A stretch of 64,000 nt of DNA, from NCBI RefSeq assembly GCF_002013915.1, contig NZ_MBTF01000012.1:558001-622000 (forward strand), given 5' to 3'. Positions within the stretch are counted from its first letter, which is position 1, and each line of letters starts with the position of its first letter. The position numbers and the translations under genes are program-made. Below, one piece after another: positions 1 to 8,404 of the stretch. This stretch comes from Mucilaginibacter pedocola. GTDB taxonomy: Bacteria > Bacteroidota > Bacteroidia > Sphingobacteriales > Sphingobacteriaceae. The notes under the pieces are model-generated. The model was not told the DNA's origin and searched no databases. It worked only from the letters and a program-made list of their open reading frames with translations.

Positions 1-1
1 G

Positions 2-280
2 GGCGAAACGCATGAGTACTTTTATTGGGAACACGAGGGGCACTGCGCCGTTATCTACAAAAATTGGAAGATAGTAAAAGCCGCCCTCGCCAATAAATGG
101 GAACTGTACGACCTGGATGCCGACCGCACCGAACGCCACAACCTGGCCGCGGAACACGCAGATATAGTAACCGCATTAGACAAAAAATGGCAGGATTGGG
201 CCAACTCGCACCAGGTTTTCCCGAAAGGACCGAATTATAAAGACAATATGGCCAACCACCCAAACAAATACGCTGATTAA
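2..280 (+). CDS. Sulfatase, C-terminal fragment (5' end outside window)
   Basis: An open frame runs from base 2 to a TAA at 278-280, giving the last 92 residues of a protein that starts before the window. The pattern is that of the C-terminal subdomain of family S1 arylsulfatases: a short beta-strand segment (AVIYKNWKIVKA), then WELYDLDADRTERHNLA, then a helix ending in WQDWANSH. In that family this tail follows the formylglycine active site, which is not visible here, so the substrate cannot be named. Sulfatases of Bacteroidota often sit in glycan loci, and the GlcNAc operon 1.4 kb downstream would fit a sulfated amino-sugar glycan; that link is an inference. A strong terminator follows at 307-343. 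Confidence 0.85.
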   Translation, partial: GETHEYFYWEHEGHCAVIYKNWKIVKAALANKWELYDLDADRTERHNLAAEHADIVTALDKKWQDWANSHQVFPKGPNYKDNMANHPNKYAD

Positions 281-306
281 ATTTTGTTGGTTAAATCAGT
301 TGCTTC

Positions 307-343
307 AAGCCGTCCTGCGCCCGCAGGCGGCTTGTTCGTTTTT
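307..343 (+). terminator. Rho-independent terminator after the sulfatase
   Basis: A GC-rich stem (AAGCCG plus CCTGC pairing with GCAGG plus CGGCTT, small bulge) is followed by GTTCGTTTTT. It lies 27 bases after the sulfatase stop codon and is oriented to end that transcript. Confidence 0.8.
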
Positions 344-347
344 AGCC

Positions 348-558
348 CTTTCCTCCTCCTTCCCCAGGGAAGGAATCACACATTCCCCTCGCTCTTCTTT
401 GCAGGCCTTTAAAATTCCCTTCTTGGGGAGGGGTGCGGCAGGGTGTGCGCAAATGCAGGGAGGGGTTTAGCCGATATGCCTTGTGGCCTTGCATATCCAT
501 TAACCCCTTCCTCCCCCTTCCCAAGGGAAGGAATCGCACTTCCCCTGCTCTTTTTTGC
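348..558. repeat. Two copies of a CT-rich palindromic intergenic repeat
   Basis: Bases 348-402 and 506-558 are near-identical direct copies by eye. Each holds a CTTCCC..GGGAAG palindrome followed by GGAATC(A/G)CAC and a TTCCCCT..GCTCTT..TTTGC tract. Between them, around 415-470, lies a stretch rich in GGGGAGGGG that is roughly the inverse. No convincing coding frame is present. Short dispersed elements like this are common between genes in Bacteroidota and behave as REP-like or non-autonomous elements. Confidence 0.6.
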
Positions 559-602
559 GCCCCCACCTCATACAAAATGTTCTATCTTTGGCGTCTACCC
601 AG

Positions 603-1664
603 ATGAAGAAAACAGCAAGCGAACTAAACGGCGTTAAGGAAATAGCGCGCAGGGCAAATGTATCTATCGGTACGGTGGATAGGGTGATGCATAACCGTAA
701 GGGCGTGTCTGACGCTACGCGGCTGAAGATAGAGGCCATTATTAAGGAACTGAACTTTCAGCCCAATAAAATGGCCAGCCTGTTGGCCACGCGCAAAAAC
801 ATGAATTTTGCAGTGCTGATACCCGCCGTGTCGGAAGAAACCGACTACTGGAGCTACCCGCTCAACGGCATTAACCAGGCCGCTGCCGAAACCAACCAGT
901 TTGGCGTTACGGTAAAGCCTTATTTCTACGCGCTTGATTCGAAAGAAAGCTTTAATAGGGTTGCCGAAGAAATGCTGAAGGATGAGCCGCATGCCGTATT
1001 GCTGGCACCATCATTTGTGGAAGATTCGCAGGTGTTAGCAAAGAGAATTAATGAACTGGGCTTACCCCTTGCCTTCATCAACTCGGACCTTGCCGGGCAG
1101 GATAACCTTACCTACATTGGGCCTGACCTGTATCAAAGCGGCCGGTTGGCGGCACAGCTCGTGAGTTTTTCGCTGAAACCGCTGGATAAGGTTTTGATCA
1201 TCAATATATCTGCCGACCTGCGCAACGACCACCATTTGGTACGCAAAGAACATGGCTTTAAGAAATTCTTTGAAGAAACAAGGAGCGCCACGCATATATC
1301 CACCCTCAACATCAGCGAAACCAAAGTATGCGTTGTGGAAGAGGCGCTAACAAGGACGCTGAATGCCGACAACACTATCAAAGCCATTTTTGTAACCAAC
1401 TCGCGCGTAAATATTGTTGCCGAAATATTGAAGAAACACAGACGTAATGACCTATTGGTTGGTTACGACTTTTTGGAGAAGAACATCGATTACCTCAAAA
1501 GCGGGCAGATAAAATACCTGATATGCCAACGCCCGAAAGAACAAGGCTATCTGGGCATTATGGCGCTGTATAAACACCTCTACAACGTGAGCGAGGTGGA
1601 GCGTTTTGTCTATATGCCTATCGATATCATCACCAAAGAGAACTACCAGTTCTACAATGGTTAA
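603..1664 (+). CDS. LacI-family transcriptional regulator
   Basis: This 353-residue protein is a sugar-responsive DNA-binding repressor or activator. Residues about 9-55 form a LacI-type helix-turn-helix (VKEIARRANVSIGTVDRVMH, then NFQPNKMASLLATRK as hinge helix). Residues about 60-350 form a periplasmic-binding-protein-like sensor (AVLIPAVSE, EMLKDEPHAVLLAP). The start is the ATG at 603; the frame is open further upstream but that part lies inside a repeat. The gene converges on the minus-strand GlcNAc operon and is the only LacI-type regulator beside it. It is therefore the best candidate to bind the 30-bp palindrome at 7301-7330, whose central CG is typical of LacI-family operators; this pairing is inferred. 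The effector is unknown. Confidence 0.85.
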   Translation: MKKTASELNGVKEIARRANVSIGTVDRVMHNRKGVSDATRLKIEAIIKELNFQPNKMASLLATRKNMNFAVLIPAVSEETDYWSYPLNGINQAAAETNQFGVTVKPYFYALDSKESFNRVAEEMLKDEPHAVLLAPSFVEDSQVLAKRINELGLPLAFINSDLAGQDNLTYIGPDLYQSGRLAAQLVSFSLKPLDKVLIINISADLRNDHHLVRKEHGFKKFFEETRSATHISTLNISETKVCVVEEALTRTLNADNTIKAIFVTNSRVNIVAEILKKHRRNDLLVGYDFLEKNIDYLKSGQIKYLICQRPKEQGYLGIMALYKHLYNVSEVERFVYMPIDIITKENYQFYNG

Positions 1665-1726
1665 TCCTGCCCATCGGGTTTGCCATGAGGCAGCATAGCA
1701 AAGGCCAACAAATATCTTTTCATGAT

Positions 1727-2371
1727 TTATACAGACACTAATACAGGTTTCCTGTCGAAAACTACTTTGGCGAAACATTGGGGCTGATGAAAATCGGGTG
1801 TATCGCCGTCGAGTTTCACCCAGCTTAAAAAATGAGGCACGGGCAGTTGGTCGCCGCATTTGGTAAAGTTTACTGCACACTCCGTGCCACTCAACGTTGG
1901 CAGGCTGCTGTAGCAAAATACTGAAAGGGGAAGCACCGCGGATATATCCCAGCTGATTCCGCCTTTAGGCACGTTGTTATTCAGGTCCAGCACCATGGTT
2001 TCCACTATGGGATTAAGCAGTTCCGCGGGGACAAATTCGCGGCCAAACCGGTTTTTGCCATAAGCAGCTTTGATAGAGCCAAGGCAATTGAATTCGATAT
2101 TGTAGTAACCCTCCTCATCGCCAAAGGCAATAAAAAACTCTACGCAGTTATCGTTATGCACATCGCTGTTGATGGGCCTTTTACGGGCATTCAGGTGCGG
2201 CTCATTCACCACGAAACGCAAGCGTATACCCTCATCAAAATGCGAAACAGCGAATGCTGCAGAGCATGATAGCACACCGCCCTTCGCCCAGGGTTCGTTT
2301 TCAATTTTATGGGGCGGCGCGGTATCAGTTGGTTGGCTTAACGGTATATACGGAATGTTCAGCAGCGTCAT
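1727..2371 (-). CDS. CBM9-like carbohydrate-binding family protein
   Basis: This 214-residue protein has the layout of the CBM9-like fold found alone in many Bacteroidota: WAKGGVLSCSAAFAVSHFDEGIRLRFVV, then HNDNCVEFFIAFGDEEGYYNIEFNCLG, then WDISAVLPLS near the end. No signal peptide is visible, so it may be cytoplasmic or part of a complex. It is the last gene of the GlcNAc operon, and its ATG overlaps the GH20 stop by 4 bases (ATGA), which implies translational coupling. Its role could be binding or trimming of amino sugars, but no catalytic residues can be named. The family call is fairly secure; the function is not. Confidence 0.7.
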   Translation of the reverse strand: MTLLNIPYIPLSQPTDTAPPHKIENEPWAKGGVLSCSAAFAVSHFDEGIRLRFVVNEPHLNARKRPINSDVHNDNCVEFFIAFGDEEGYYNIEFNCLGSIKAAYGKNRFGREFVPAELLNPIVETMVLDLNNNVPKGGISWDISAVLPLSVFCYSSLPTLSGTECAVNFTKCGDQLPVPHFLSWVKLDGDTPDFHQPQCFAKVVFDRKPVLVSV

Positions 2372-3927
2372 TTTATCTTGGCTAATCTATCATACATCAC
2401 ATGCACTTTCTGGCTGCGCAAAAGGTTCTCCTCGGCAATAGCGGCGGGGTGTATAAAACCACCGTTCAAAGCATTAAATTCAGCGCTCAGTGCGTGTTCA
2501 TCTGCCATCAGCTTCTTTACTTTTGCCGCATAAGCAGGGGCTTTATCCAGCGTAAAAGTCGGCGCATTTACTTCCGCTTCTATCTCCATAAAGGTTAAAT
2601 AATAAACCCGTATCCTCGCCATCAGCAAAAAATGCCTATACTCCTGCGCACCCTTAGCAGGCGCGAGTGATTTGAACACCTTCAACGTATTCTCGGCAGT
2701 ATCCAGCAGGTTACTTACAGTAAGCGGCGTGTTGGATACCACTTTGCCCCGCTGTACACTATACGGCGCGGCAAACAGTGTCTTTTTAAATTGCTCTGCC
2801 TTGCTCTTATCAAAGCCAAAAGTATCGTGGCAATAATCTGCTATAAAGTCATCAACCGGCTTCACTTTATTAGTACCGAGCGTTTGCAGGTAATAGTCAA
2901 CTAAAATATTAAAACCGCTCAGCGGGTAAACATGGCGAATGGCATAAAGGTCTATTAAATCGCCTTCCGACTCGAAGAGCGAAGAGTAAACGCCGGAGGT
3001 TGACCAGGAGGTCATTACAATTCCTTTATAATTCAGGCTTCTCGATAGCGGAATAAAATCGTGAATGTTTTTAAAATGCTTCTGCCAATCGGTTAAGAAG
3101 AAATTGTCAGGATAACTGCGGATAGATGGCGAACCCCATATCTCGTAACCCGATTTAAGCAGCTTGGCATGGTCGCCAAAGTGGTTTACATCCCAGCCAT
3201 AGTTCCAATCAATAAAAATGGTTTGTTTGGGCAGCAGGTTGATGTAGTCGGGGTATTTTAGCGCAATATCCGCCCAAACAATGGGGCGTTTGCCCATGCT
3301 CACCACAATATCGCAAAGCATTTTTATATGGTCGAAGTAAAGGCGGGATAAACCAATTTCGGCAGCCCTCTTTTTACATTTTTCGCAATGGCCAAGCAGG
3401 TAAGTTTCGTCGCCGCCGATGTGCAGGTAGGGCGAGTTGTGTGTGGCTATCAGTTCGGCAAACAGCGTGGTAAACAGTTTTTTATTCAGTTCGGGTTCGC
3501 TGGGGCATACCTGGCTAAAATCTTTTTGGTCTTCTCTCTGGGCGGCGTATTTGTAGTTGCGCAGAATGTACTCCACATGCCCGAAGCTTTGCTGCAGCGG
3601 TATCACCTGTATTTTCAGCTGCTTGCAATAGCTGATGAACTCGGCCACCTGCGCGGGTGTATAGGCGTAGCGGTTTGCAATCAAGGGTTCGTTCTTAAAC
3701 GGGTAACTGCCCTCCCATTCCATCACAATGGTATTGATGCCCTTGCCGGCAAGTTTGGCCGCAAATTTTTTGAGCGCAGGCAACTGCATTACCTGTATCC
3801 GCATATCTAAATGGAACCCTTTCACGGCCACCGAATCTGCCGGTGGCACCTGGCTTGCCCAAGCTTTTGCGGTAACACTTACCAATAAAAGTAGTAGCAG
3901 CACCTGTGTTTTAAAATAGTTTTTCAT
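2368..3927 (-). CDS. GH20 family beta-N-acetylhexosaminidase, secreted
   Basis: This 519-residue exo-enzyme should release terminal GlcNAc or GalNAc by substrate-assisted catalysis. The N-terminus is a signal peptide (MKNYFKTQVLLLLLLVS, cut near AWA-SQ). A TIM barrel follows, with the GH20 signature HIGGDE near residue 170, whose Asp-Glu pair is catalytic, followed by an unusual CEKCKK pair of cysteines. The ATG at 3927 is preferred over an in-frame TTG two codons upstream. The protein lacks the usual N-terminal GH20b domain, as in the shorter GH20-like proteins of Bacteroidota, so activity on standard chitobiose substrates is not certain. It is the fourth gene of the GlcNAc operon, between the NagB-like gene and the CBM9-like gene. 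Confidence 0.8.
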   Translation of the reverse strand: MKNYFKTQVLLLLLLVSVTAKAWASQVPPADSVAVKGFHLDMRIQVMQLPALKKFAAKLAGKGINTIVMEWEGSYPFKNEPLIANRYAYTPAQVAEFISYCKQLKIQVIPLQQSFGHVEYILRNYKYAAQREDQKDFSQVCPSEPELNKKLFTTLFAELIATHNSPYLHIGGDETYLLGHCEKCKKRAAEIGLSRLYFDHIKMLCDIVVSMGKRPIVWADIALKYPDYINLLPKQTIFIDWNYGWDVNHFGDHAKLLKSGYEIWGSPSIRSYPDNFFLTDWQKHFKNIHDFIPLSRSLNYKGIVMTSWSTSGVYSSLFESEGDLIDLYAIRHVYPLSGFNILVDYYLQTLGTNKVKPVDDFIADYCHDTFGFDKSKAEQFKKTLFAAPYSVQRGKVVSNTPLTVSNLLDTAENTLKVFKSLAPAKGAQEYRHFLLMARIRVYYLTFMEIEAEVNAPTFTLDKAPAYAAKVKKLMADEHALSAEFNALNGGFIHPAAIAEENLLRSQKVHVMYDRLAKIK

Positions 3928-4030
3928 TAGCAATGTTATTTAGTAATACGCCACCTATAGCGGCGCTGATCATATTAAAACAACTGAAACAATCAGCGGA
4001 GCGAAGTTTCCCCCTCGCTTACCTATTAAT

Positions 4031-4795
4031 TTAATCCATCAAACTAAAGCTATCCGCATCGGTAAATAAAACCGCATTAGGATGTTGCCTTAATATGGTA
4101 GATGGGTATAATTCGGTAACAGGAGTGCTTAACGTGTGGGCTATAGCACGTGCTTTGTTTTTGCCCGGCACCATACAGAAGATGTAAGGTGCAGCGATCA
4201 ATGCAGGCACGGTCAACGTAAGTGCATATTGCGGTACGTCGGCCAGGGTGGCAAAGCAGCCATCGTTCACTTGCTGCCGGCGACAGGCTGTGTCGAGTTC
4301 TACTATCTTTACCAATTGTGAATCCTTAAAGTTGGCCACGTGCGGGTCGTTAAACGCAATGTGGGTGTTCTCGCCAATGCCCATGCAAACTATATCGGCA
4401 GGGTTTGTCTTTAGCAAAGCAGCGTAGCGTTCGCACTCGTCCAAAGCATCGGCGCTGCTACCGTTTATACAGTTAACGGATTTAAAGGGCACCTTATCAA
4501 ATATGCTTTCTTTTAAAAAACTGCTGAACAATTGCGGAGCACCTTCGGACAGGCCCAAATACTCATCCATGTGGAAGGCGTTTATCCTCCTCCACTCTAT
4601 GCTTTCATCGGCTACCAGCGCCGCTAAAAATTCGTTCTGCGATGGTGCCGCGGCGAAGATGATGTTCAACTCGGGCTTAACCGGTAATAACTCCTTAATT
4701 TTATTGGCAGCCATACCGGCGGCAAGGTGCCCCAATGCGGCGCGGTTTTCGGCCACCAATACGTCCAGTTTATCTTTCTTTATTTGTTGTAACAT
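4031..4795 (-). CDS. nagB: Glucosamine-6-phosphate deaminase-like protein (NagB family)
   Basis: This 254-residue cytoplasmic enzyme should convert glucosamine-6-phosphate to fructose-6-phosphate and ammonia. The NagB/6-phosphogluconolactonase fold is recognisable from AFHMDEYLGL and GIGENTHIAFNDP. It belongs to a divergent NagB-like subgroup carrying TACRRQQVNDGCF and ends about where short NagB forms end. Against E. coli NagB, the catalytic Asp of GNDGHIAFNEP is Asn here (as also in Bacillus NagB), the conserved Gly is Thr, and the Glu is Asp. Operon position directly after nagA supports the role. Related sugar-phosphate isomerase activity is the alternative. Confidence 0.8.
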   Translation of the reverse strand: MLQQIKKDKLDVLVAENRAALGHLAAGMAANKIKELLPVKPELNIIFAAAPSQNEFLAALVADESIEWRRINAFHMDEYLGLSEGAPQLFSSFLKESIFDKVPFKSVNCINGSSADALDECERYAALLKTNPADIVCMGIGENTHIAFNDPHVANFKDSQLVKIVELDTACRRQQVNDGCFATLADVPQYALTLTVPALIAAPYIFCMVPGKNKARAIAHTLSTPVTELYPSTILRQHPNAVLFTDADSFSLMD

Positions 4796-4810
4796 TTTAT
4801 AAATATCTTA

Positions 4811-5995
4811 TTAAACAGTGTGCACTACTTTGCCGCCAATAATGGTGGTGTGCAGGTTTATATCATCATCAAACAATACCATATCGGCATATTTTCCAAC
4901 TTCAAGCGTACCCATCTTATCGGCCACGCCGGCGATCTTTGCAGGGGTTGCCGTCATCATTTTTATAGCATCGGTAAGCGGTACTTCGGCCAGTGTTACC
5001 ATATTTTTTACCAGCTGTATGGTGGTGGCCACGCTGCCTGCAAAGGCAGAGCGATCAGGTAATTTGGCTACATCATCCTCTACAATTACTTTTAGTCCGT
5101 CGGTTAGCCTGCCTAATACGCTTTCGCCCGGGGGCATACCGGCCGCGCGCATGGCATCGGTAACTAAGGCTATTTTATCGGCACCCTTTATTTTGTATAC
5201 CAGTTTCAGTAGCGATGGCGGCAAATGCCTGCCGTCAGCTATTATCTCTACCGTCATGCCATCCAGCAGATACCCGCTCTCCACCACCCCGGCGTACCTG
5301 AACGCGTTTTTACGAGTAACGCCCGACATGCACGAGTAAAAATGCGTCATATGCGTATACCCCACTTCATAAGCAGTAACCACATCATCGTAAACGGCAT
5401 TGGTATGCGCTATAGATGGTAATATGCCACGCTCGGTAAGGTAGCAGCCCAGTTCTATGGCGCCTTCCACCTCTGGGGCAGCACTCCAGCGGGTGATGAT
5501 TTTGCTCTTGTTCAGTACATCGGTATACTCGGCGGCATCAGCCTTACGGATAAAGCGCGGATCCTGCGCACCGCGTTGCTCCATCGAAAAATATGGGCCC
5601 TCTATGTGCATCCCTATAAAACGTGCCCCATCCGCATTCAAAGGCTCAGCTTCTTCATATAAGGCGAGCGTTTTCAATAGTTCCTCGTGCTCGCAGCTTA
5701 GGGTAGTTGGCGTAAAGGCAGTGGTGCCGTAGCTCGCGTGTAATTTGGCTATCTCCAGGTAGGCTTCTATGGTGTTATCCATAAAATCGTGCCCGCCGCC
5801 GCCATGCACATGTATATCAATAAACCCCGGCGATAGGTATTTACCAACGGCATCAATGATAGTAGCAGTTTCATACAGGTCATCCACCCCTACCGAAGCT
5901 ATTTTACCATCCTTAACAACCACCGTAGCGTTATCCAGTATCCCTTGTGGTGTAATGGCCCGCGCCTTTATTATTTTGAGCGATGATGCATCCAT
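4811..5995 (-). CDS. nagA: N-acetylglucosamine-6-phosphate deacetylase
   Basis: This 394-residue amidohydrolase removes acetate from GlcNAc-6-phosphate, feeding the NagB-like enzyme encoded 15 bases downstream. Metal and catalytic motifs are in order: PGFIDIHVHGGGG near residue 60, HIEGPYF near 130, IAHTNA near 195, THFYSCMSG near 217 and LVTDAM near 277. The usual THLFNAMS is THFYSCMS here, a variant that keeps the metal-binding His. Its ATG lies one base after the stop of the transporter gene, so the two are probably translated together. Confidence 0.9.
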   Translation of the reverse strand: MDASSLKIIKARAITPQGILDNATVVVKDGKIASVGVDDLYETATIIDAVGKYLSPGFIDIHVHGGGGHDFMDNTIEAYLEIAKLHASYGTTAFTPTTLSCEHEELLKTLALYEEAEPLNADGARFIGMHIEGPYFSMEQRGAQDPRFIRKADAAEYTDVLNKSKIITRWSAAPEVEGAIELGCYLTERGILPSIAHTNAVYDDVVTAYEVGYTHMTHFYSCMSGVTRKNAFRYAGVVESGYLLDGMTVEIIADGRHLPPSLLKLVYKIKGADKIALVTDAMRAAGMPPGESVLGRLTDGLKVIVEDDVAKLPDRSAFAGSVATTIQLVKNMVTLAEVPLTDAIKMMTATPAKIAGVADKMGTLEVGKYADMVLFDDDINLHTTIIGGKVVHTV

Positions 5996-5996
5996 C

Positions 5997-7295
5997 CTAA
6001 ACAGTTTTTAATTTAAAGCGCCATGTTTTAACCTTATGCCCGTAAAACGCATAGTAGCTTAGGTAAAAGTAGCAGGGTAGTAAAACCCAATACCCCTCGC
6101 GCAGCCCCAGGTGGTCGGCAAAGTAGCCGTAAAACAATGGCAATATGGCATTACCGCAAAGGCCCATGATGAGCAGAGATGCCCCCAGCTTAAGATGGCG
6201 GCCTAAATTGTGCAATGCCAAAGGCCATATGCCTGCCCATATCATAGAGTTGGCAAACCCCAGCAGCACCATAAACCACAGCGAAATATCGGTATGGTGG
6301 CCCAACAAAGTAACCCAACCTTTACTCATGATCACCAACAGCGAAAAAGTAATACCCAACACCGTGCAAATACGCAATGCCGTGCGTTGCGAAATGGCCC
6401 AGGGTATTAAACTAATGCCCAGCAAGTACCCGCAAATGGTGGCGAACAGCGTGTACGACGGAAAAACCTTCGCCTCGGGTAACGACAGCCCCATACTTTG
6501 TGCATAGGGTATAATGCTATCAATAGCAATAACCTGCGAACCCACATGGAAGAAAATAGCTACTGCTCCCAATATCAAATGCGGATATTGAAAGATGCAG
6601 GTTTCGGCTTTATCTTTCGACGCAGTGGCATCCAGTTTATCAATATCAGGCGGAGGCAACAGGCGGATGAGCAGGCCCATTAATATCAGCACGCAGCCTA
6701 CAGCAGTATAAGGAGTGATCACTCGCTTAATGAGTTCATCCAGCACCATGGTTTTGTGTGCTTCATCCATCAGCTGAACATCCTTGAAAAGCTGGCCATC
6801 GGTTGGTTTGATGATGAAGGCGGCCAGCAACAGGGGCGCAATAATGCCGGCAGTTTTGTTGCAGATACCCATGATGCTGATACGCCGGGCAGCGCTTTCC
6901 TCGGGGCCTAAGGTGGTAACAAAAGGGTTGGCAGCTGTTTGCAGTAAGGCGAGCCCGGTGCCGATGATAAACAGGCCCGTTAAAAATATGGGGTACGAAC
7001 GGTAGTTGGCGGCAGGTATAAAGATAAAGGCACCGGTGGCCATTATGAAGAAACCCACCGTCATGCCGTTCTTCAGCCCTATTTTTTTGAGCAGGAACGA
7101 TGCCGGTACCGAGATAACAAAATAGGATATGTAAAAAGCAAAGGTTACCAGGTAGGCCTTGAAATTAGTAAGCTCACAGGCCAGCTTAAAATACGGTATC
7201 AGCACGGCATTTATCCAGGTGGCAAACCCGAATACAAAAAACACCACGCAGATGATGAGCAAGGATATGGTGTTTTTTAAAGCGGCAGCTTTCAT
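5997..7295 (-). CDS. nagP: Sugar:H+ symporter of the MFS FucP/NagP type
   Basis: This 432-residue inner-membrane protein has about 12 predicted membrane segments. The first runs from about residue 10 (ISLLIICVVFFVFGFATWINAVLIPYF, typical of the FucP/glucose-galactose group). Members of this group import fucose, glucose/galactose or GlcNAc; position at the head of an operon with nagA, a nagB-like gene and GH20 makes GlcNAc the likely substrate. Imported GlcNAc would still need a kinase, which is not in the window. A perfect 30-bp palindrome ends 5 bases before its start codon, so expression is probably controlled there. Confidence 0.8.
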   Translation of the reverse strand: MKAAALKNTISLLIICVVFFVFGFATWINAVLIPYFKLACELTNFKAYLVTFAFYISYFVISVPASFLLKKIGLKNGMTVGFFIMATGAFIFIPAANYRSYPIFLTGLFIIGTGLALLQTAANPFVTTLGPEESAARRISIMGICNKTAGIIAPLLLAAFIIKPTDGQLFKDVQLMDEAHKTMVLDELIKRVITPYTAVGCVLILMGLLIRLLPPPDIDKLDATASKDKAETCIFQYPHLILGAVAIFFHVGSQVIAIDSIIPYAQSMGLSLPEAKVFPSYTLFATICGYLLGISLIPWAISQRTALRICTVLGITFSLLVIMSKGWVTLLGHHTDISLWFMVLLGFANSMIWAGIWPLALHNLGRHLKLGASLLIMGLCGNAILPLFYGYFADHLGLREGYWVLLPCYFYLSYYAFYGHKVKTWRFKLKTV

Positions 7296-7300
7296 GGTTT

Positions 7301-7330
7301 ATTGCATTCGTGTACGTACACGAATGCAAT
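7301..7330. promoter_or_regulatory. Perfect 30-bp palindrome, probable operator of the GlcNAc operon
   Basis: The half-site ATTGCATTCGTGTAC is followed directly by its exact reverse complement, with CG at the centre. It lies 5 bases before the nagP ATG on the minus strand. A central CG in an even palindrome is typical of LacI-family operators. An RNA hairpin covering the ribosome binding region is the alternative. No other copy was noticed in the window. Confidence 0.65.
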
Positions 7331-7392
7331 ATTAGGCTTTTATTTGAAATAAAAAAATAAATATGGAAGGCTTGTTGCCTCTACCTTAAAAC

Positions 7393-7425
7393 AAAAAAAG
7401 CCCCGGGCAATTTGCCCGAAGCTTC
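7393..7425 (-). terminator. Rho-independent terminator of the beta-glucan operon
   Basis: Read on the minus strand, CGGGCAA pairs with TTGCCCG across a 1-base centre, with further pairing outside, followed by GGGGCTTTTTTTG. It lies about 30 bases after the GH16 stop codon and closes the SUS operon before the GlcNAc operon begins. Confidence 0.85.
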
Positions 7426-7455
7426 TCAACATTTAATTAAAACCTAAAACTTAAT

Positions 7456-8340
7456 TTATTTGCTATTTTGGGTAACCCTCACCCAATCTACCAGCATTTT
7501 GGCTTTATTGGTTTTGATAAGGTCCAAAGCTTTTTCTGATAAACCGTAGTAAGGCTTTTTGATCTGGTTTATTTTGTAGGGGTAAATGCCTCCAACTGCA
7601 AAATTGAGCAGCAGGTATTGCTTATCGTTAAATATCCATTTGCCGTAATGTTCTGCCATGGTTTTGGTTACGCGGAACATCAATACGCCGTCGTACTTAA
7701 AATTGAGGGCATCGGGTGTCCATTCTACGGCGTAGGTATGCCATTTGGTCGCGTCGTTGTTTTTGGGCATGTACAGGCGGTTCACAAATGGTGTTTCGCC
7801 GCTATATCCCGGGCCGTGTACGGCTGCGCTTACCCAATCTGCCTCGCCAATAAATTCCATAATATCAGTTTCGCCTCCTGCGGGCCATTCGGGGTAGCCC
7901 AGCATCCACCAGGCAGGCCAAAGCCCATCGGCAGCAACAACTTTTATACGTGCCTCGGCGGTTCCGTAAGTAAAATCGAATTTATTAACGGTGGTTATCC
8001 TGCCCGAAATAAAATCGAAAGTTTGGTTATCGAAGGTTTTAAAACCCGGCGAATACCTTGGGCTCAACACCAGTGCGCCATTGCTTGCGCCTTCGGCAGC
8101 TGCACCTTTGGCAAAGGATATTACATTGGCTGAATCTACATAGGCCTGCAGTTCGCCATTGGTATGGAAGCCGGTTACTATGGGCGTCCATTTGGTACGG
8201 TCGAGCTTGCCGGTGGAGAAGTCATCAAAAAAGATAACCTTGCCGGTTTGCTTTGTGGGGGCTTTTTTGGTTTGCGCAAAAGCAGGCAATGCCAGCATTG
8301 CGGCCATTGCGGCAGCAAAAAAAGTTTTTTTTGAGTGCAT
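7456..8340 (-). CDS. GH16 family endo-beta-glucanase, secreted
   Basis: This 294-residue enzyme has a signal peptide (MHSKKTFFAAAMAAMLALPAFAQ) and one GH16 jelly-roll domain. The catalytic ExDxxE motif is GGETDIMEFIG near residue 150; the first Glu is the nucleophile and the last the acid/base. The extra residue in ETDIME (the beta-bulge form) marks the laminarinase-like branch rather than lichenases. The Thr at the second position, usually Ile or Val, is unusual. The start is set at 8340, where the signal peptide begins; the frame is open 16 codons further upstream. It is the last gene of the SUS operon. Without a lipoprotein cysteine it is probably periplasmic, finishing oligosaccharides cut outside. 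Confidence 0.85.
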   Translation of the reverse strand: MHSKKTFFAAAMAAMLALPAFAQTKKAPTKQTGKVIFFDDFSTGKLDRTKWTPIVTGFHTNGELQAYVDSANVISFAKGAAAEGASNGALVLSPRYSPGFKTFDNQTFDFISGRITTVNKFDFTYGTAEARIKVVAADGLWPAWWMLGYPEWPAGGETDIMEFIGEADWVSAAVHGPGYSGETPFVNRLYMPKNNDATKWHTYAVEWTPDALNFKYDGVLMFRVTKTMAEHYGKWIFNDKQYLLLNFAVGGIYPYKINQIKKPYYGLSEKALDLIKTNKAKMLVDWVRVTQNSK

Positions 8341-8404
8341 AAACTCCGTAGGGGATTGTAATAAAAGAGCGCCCACCTTAGCGGACACTCTTTTTCATTA
8401 TAGA

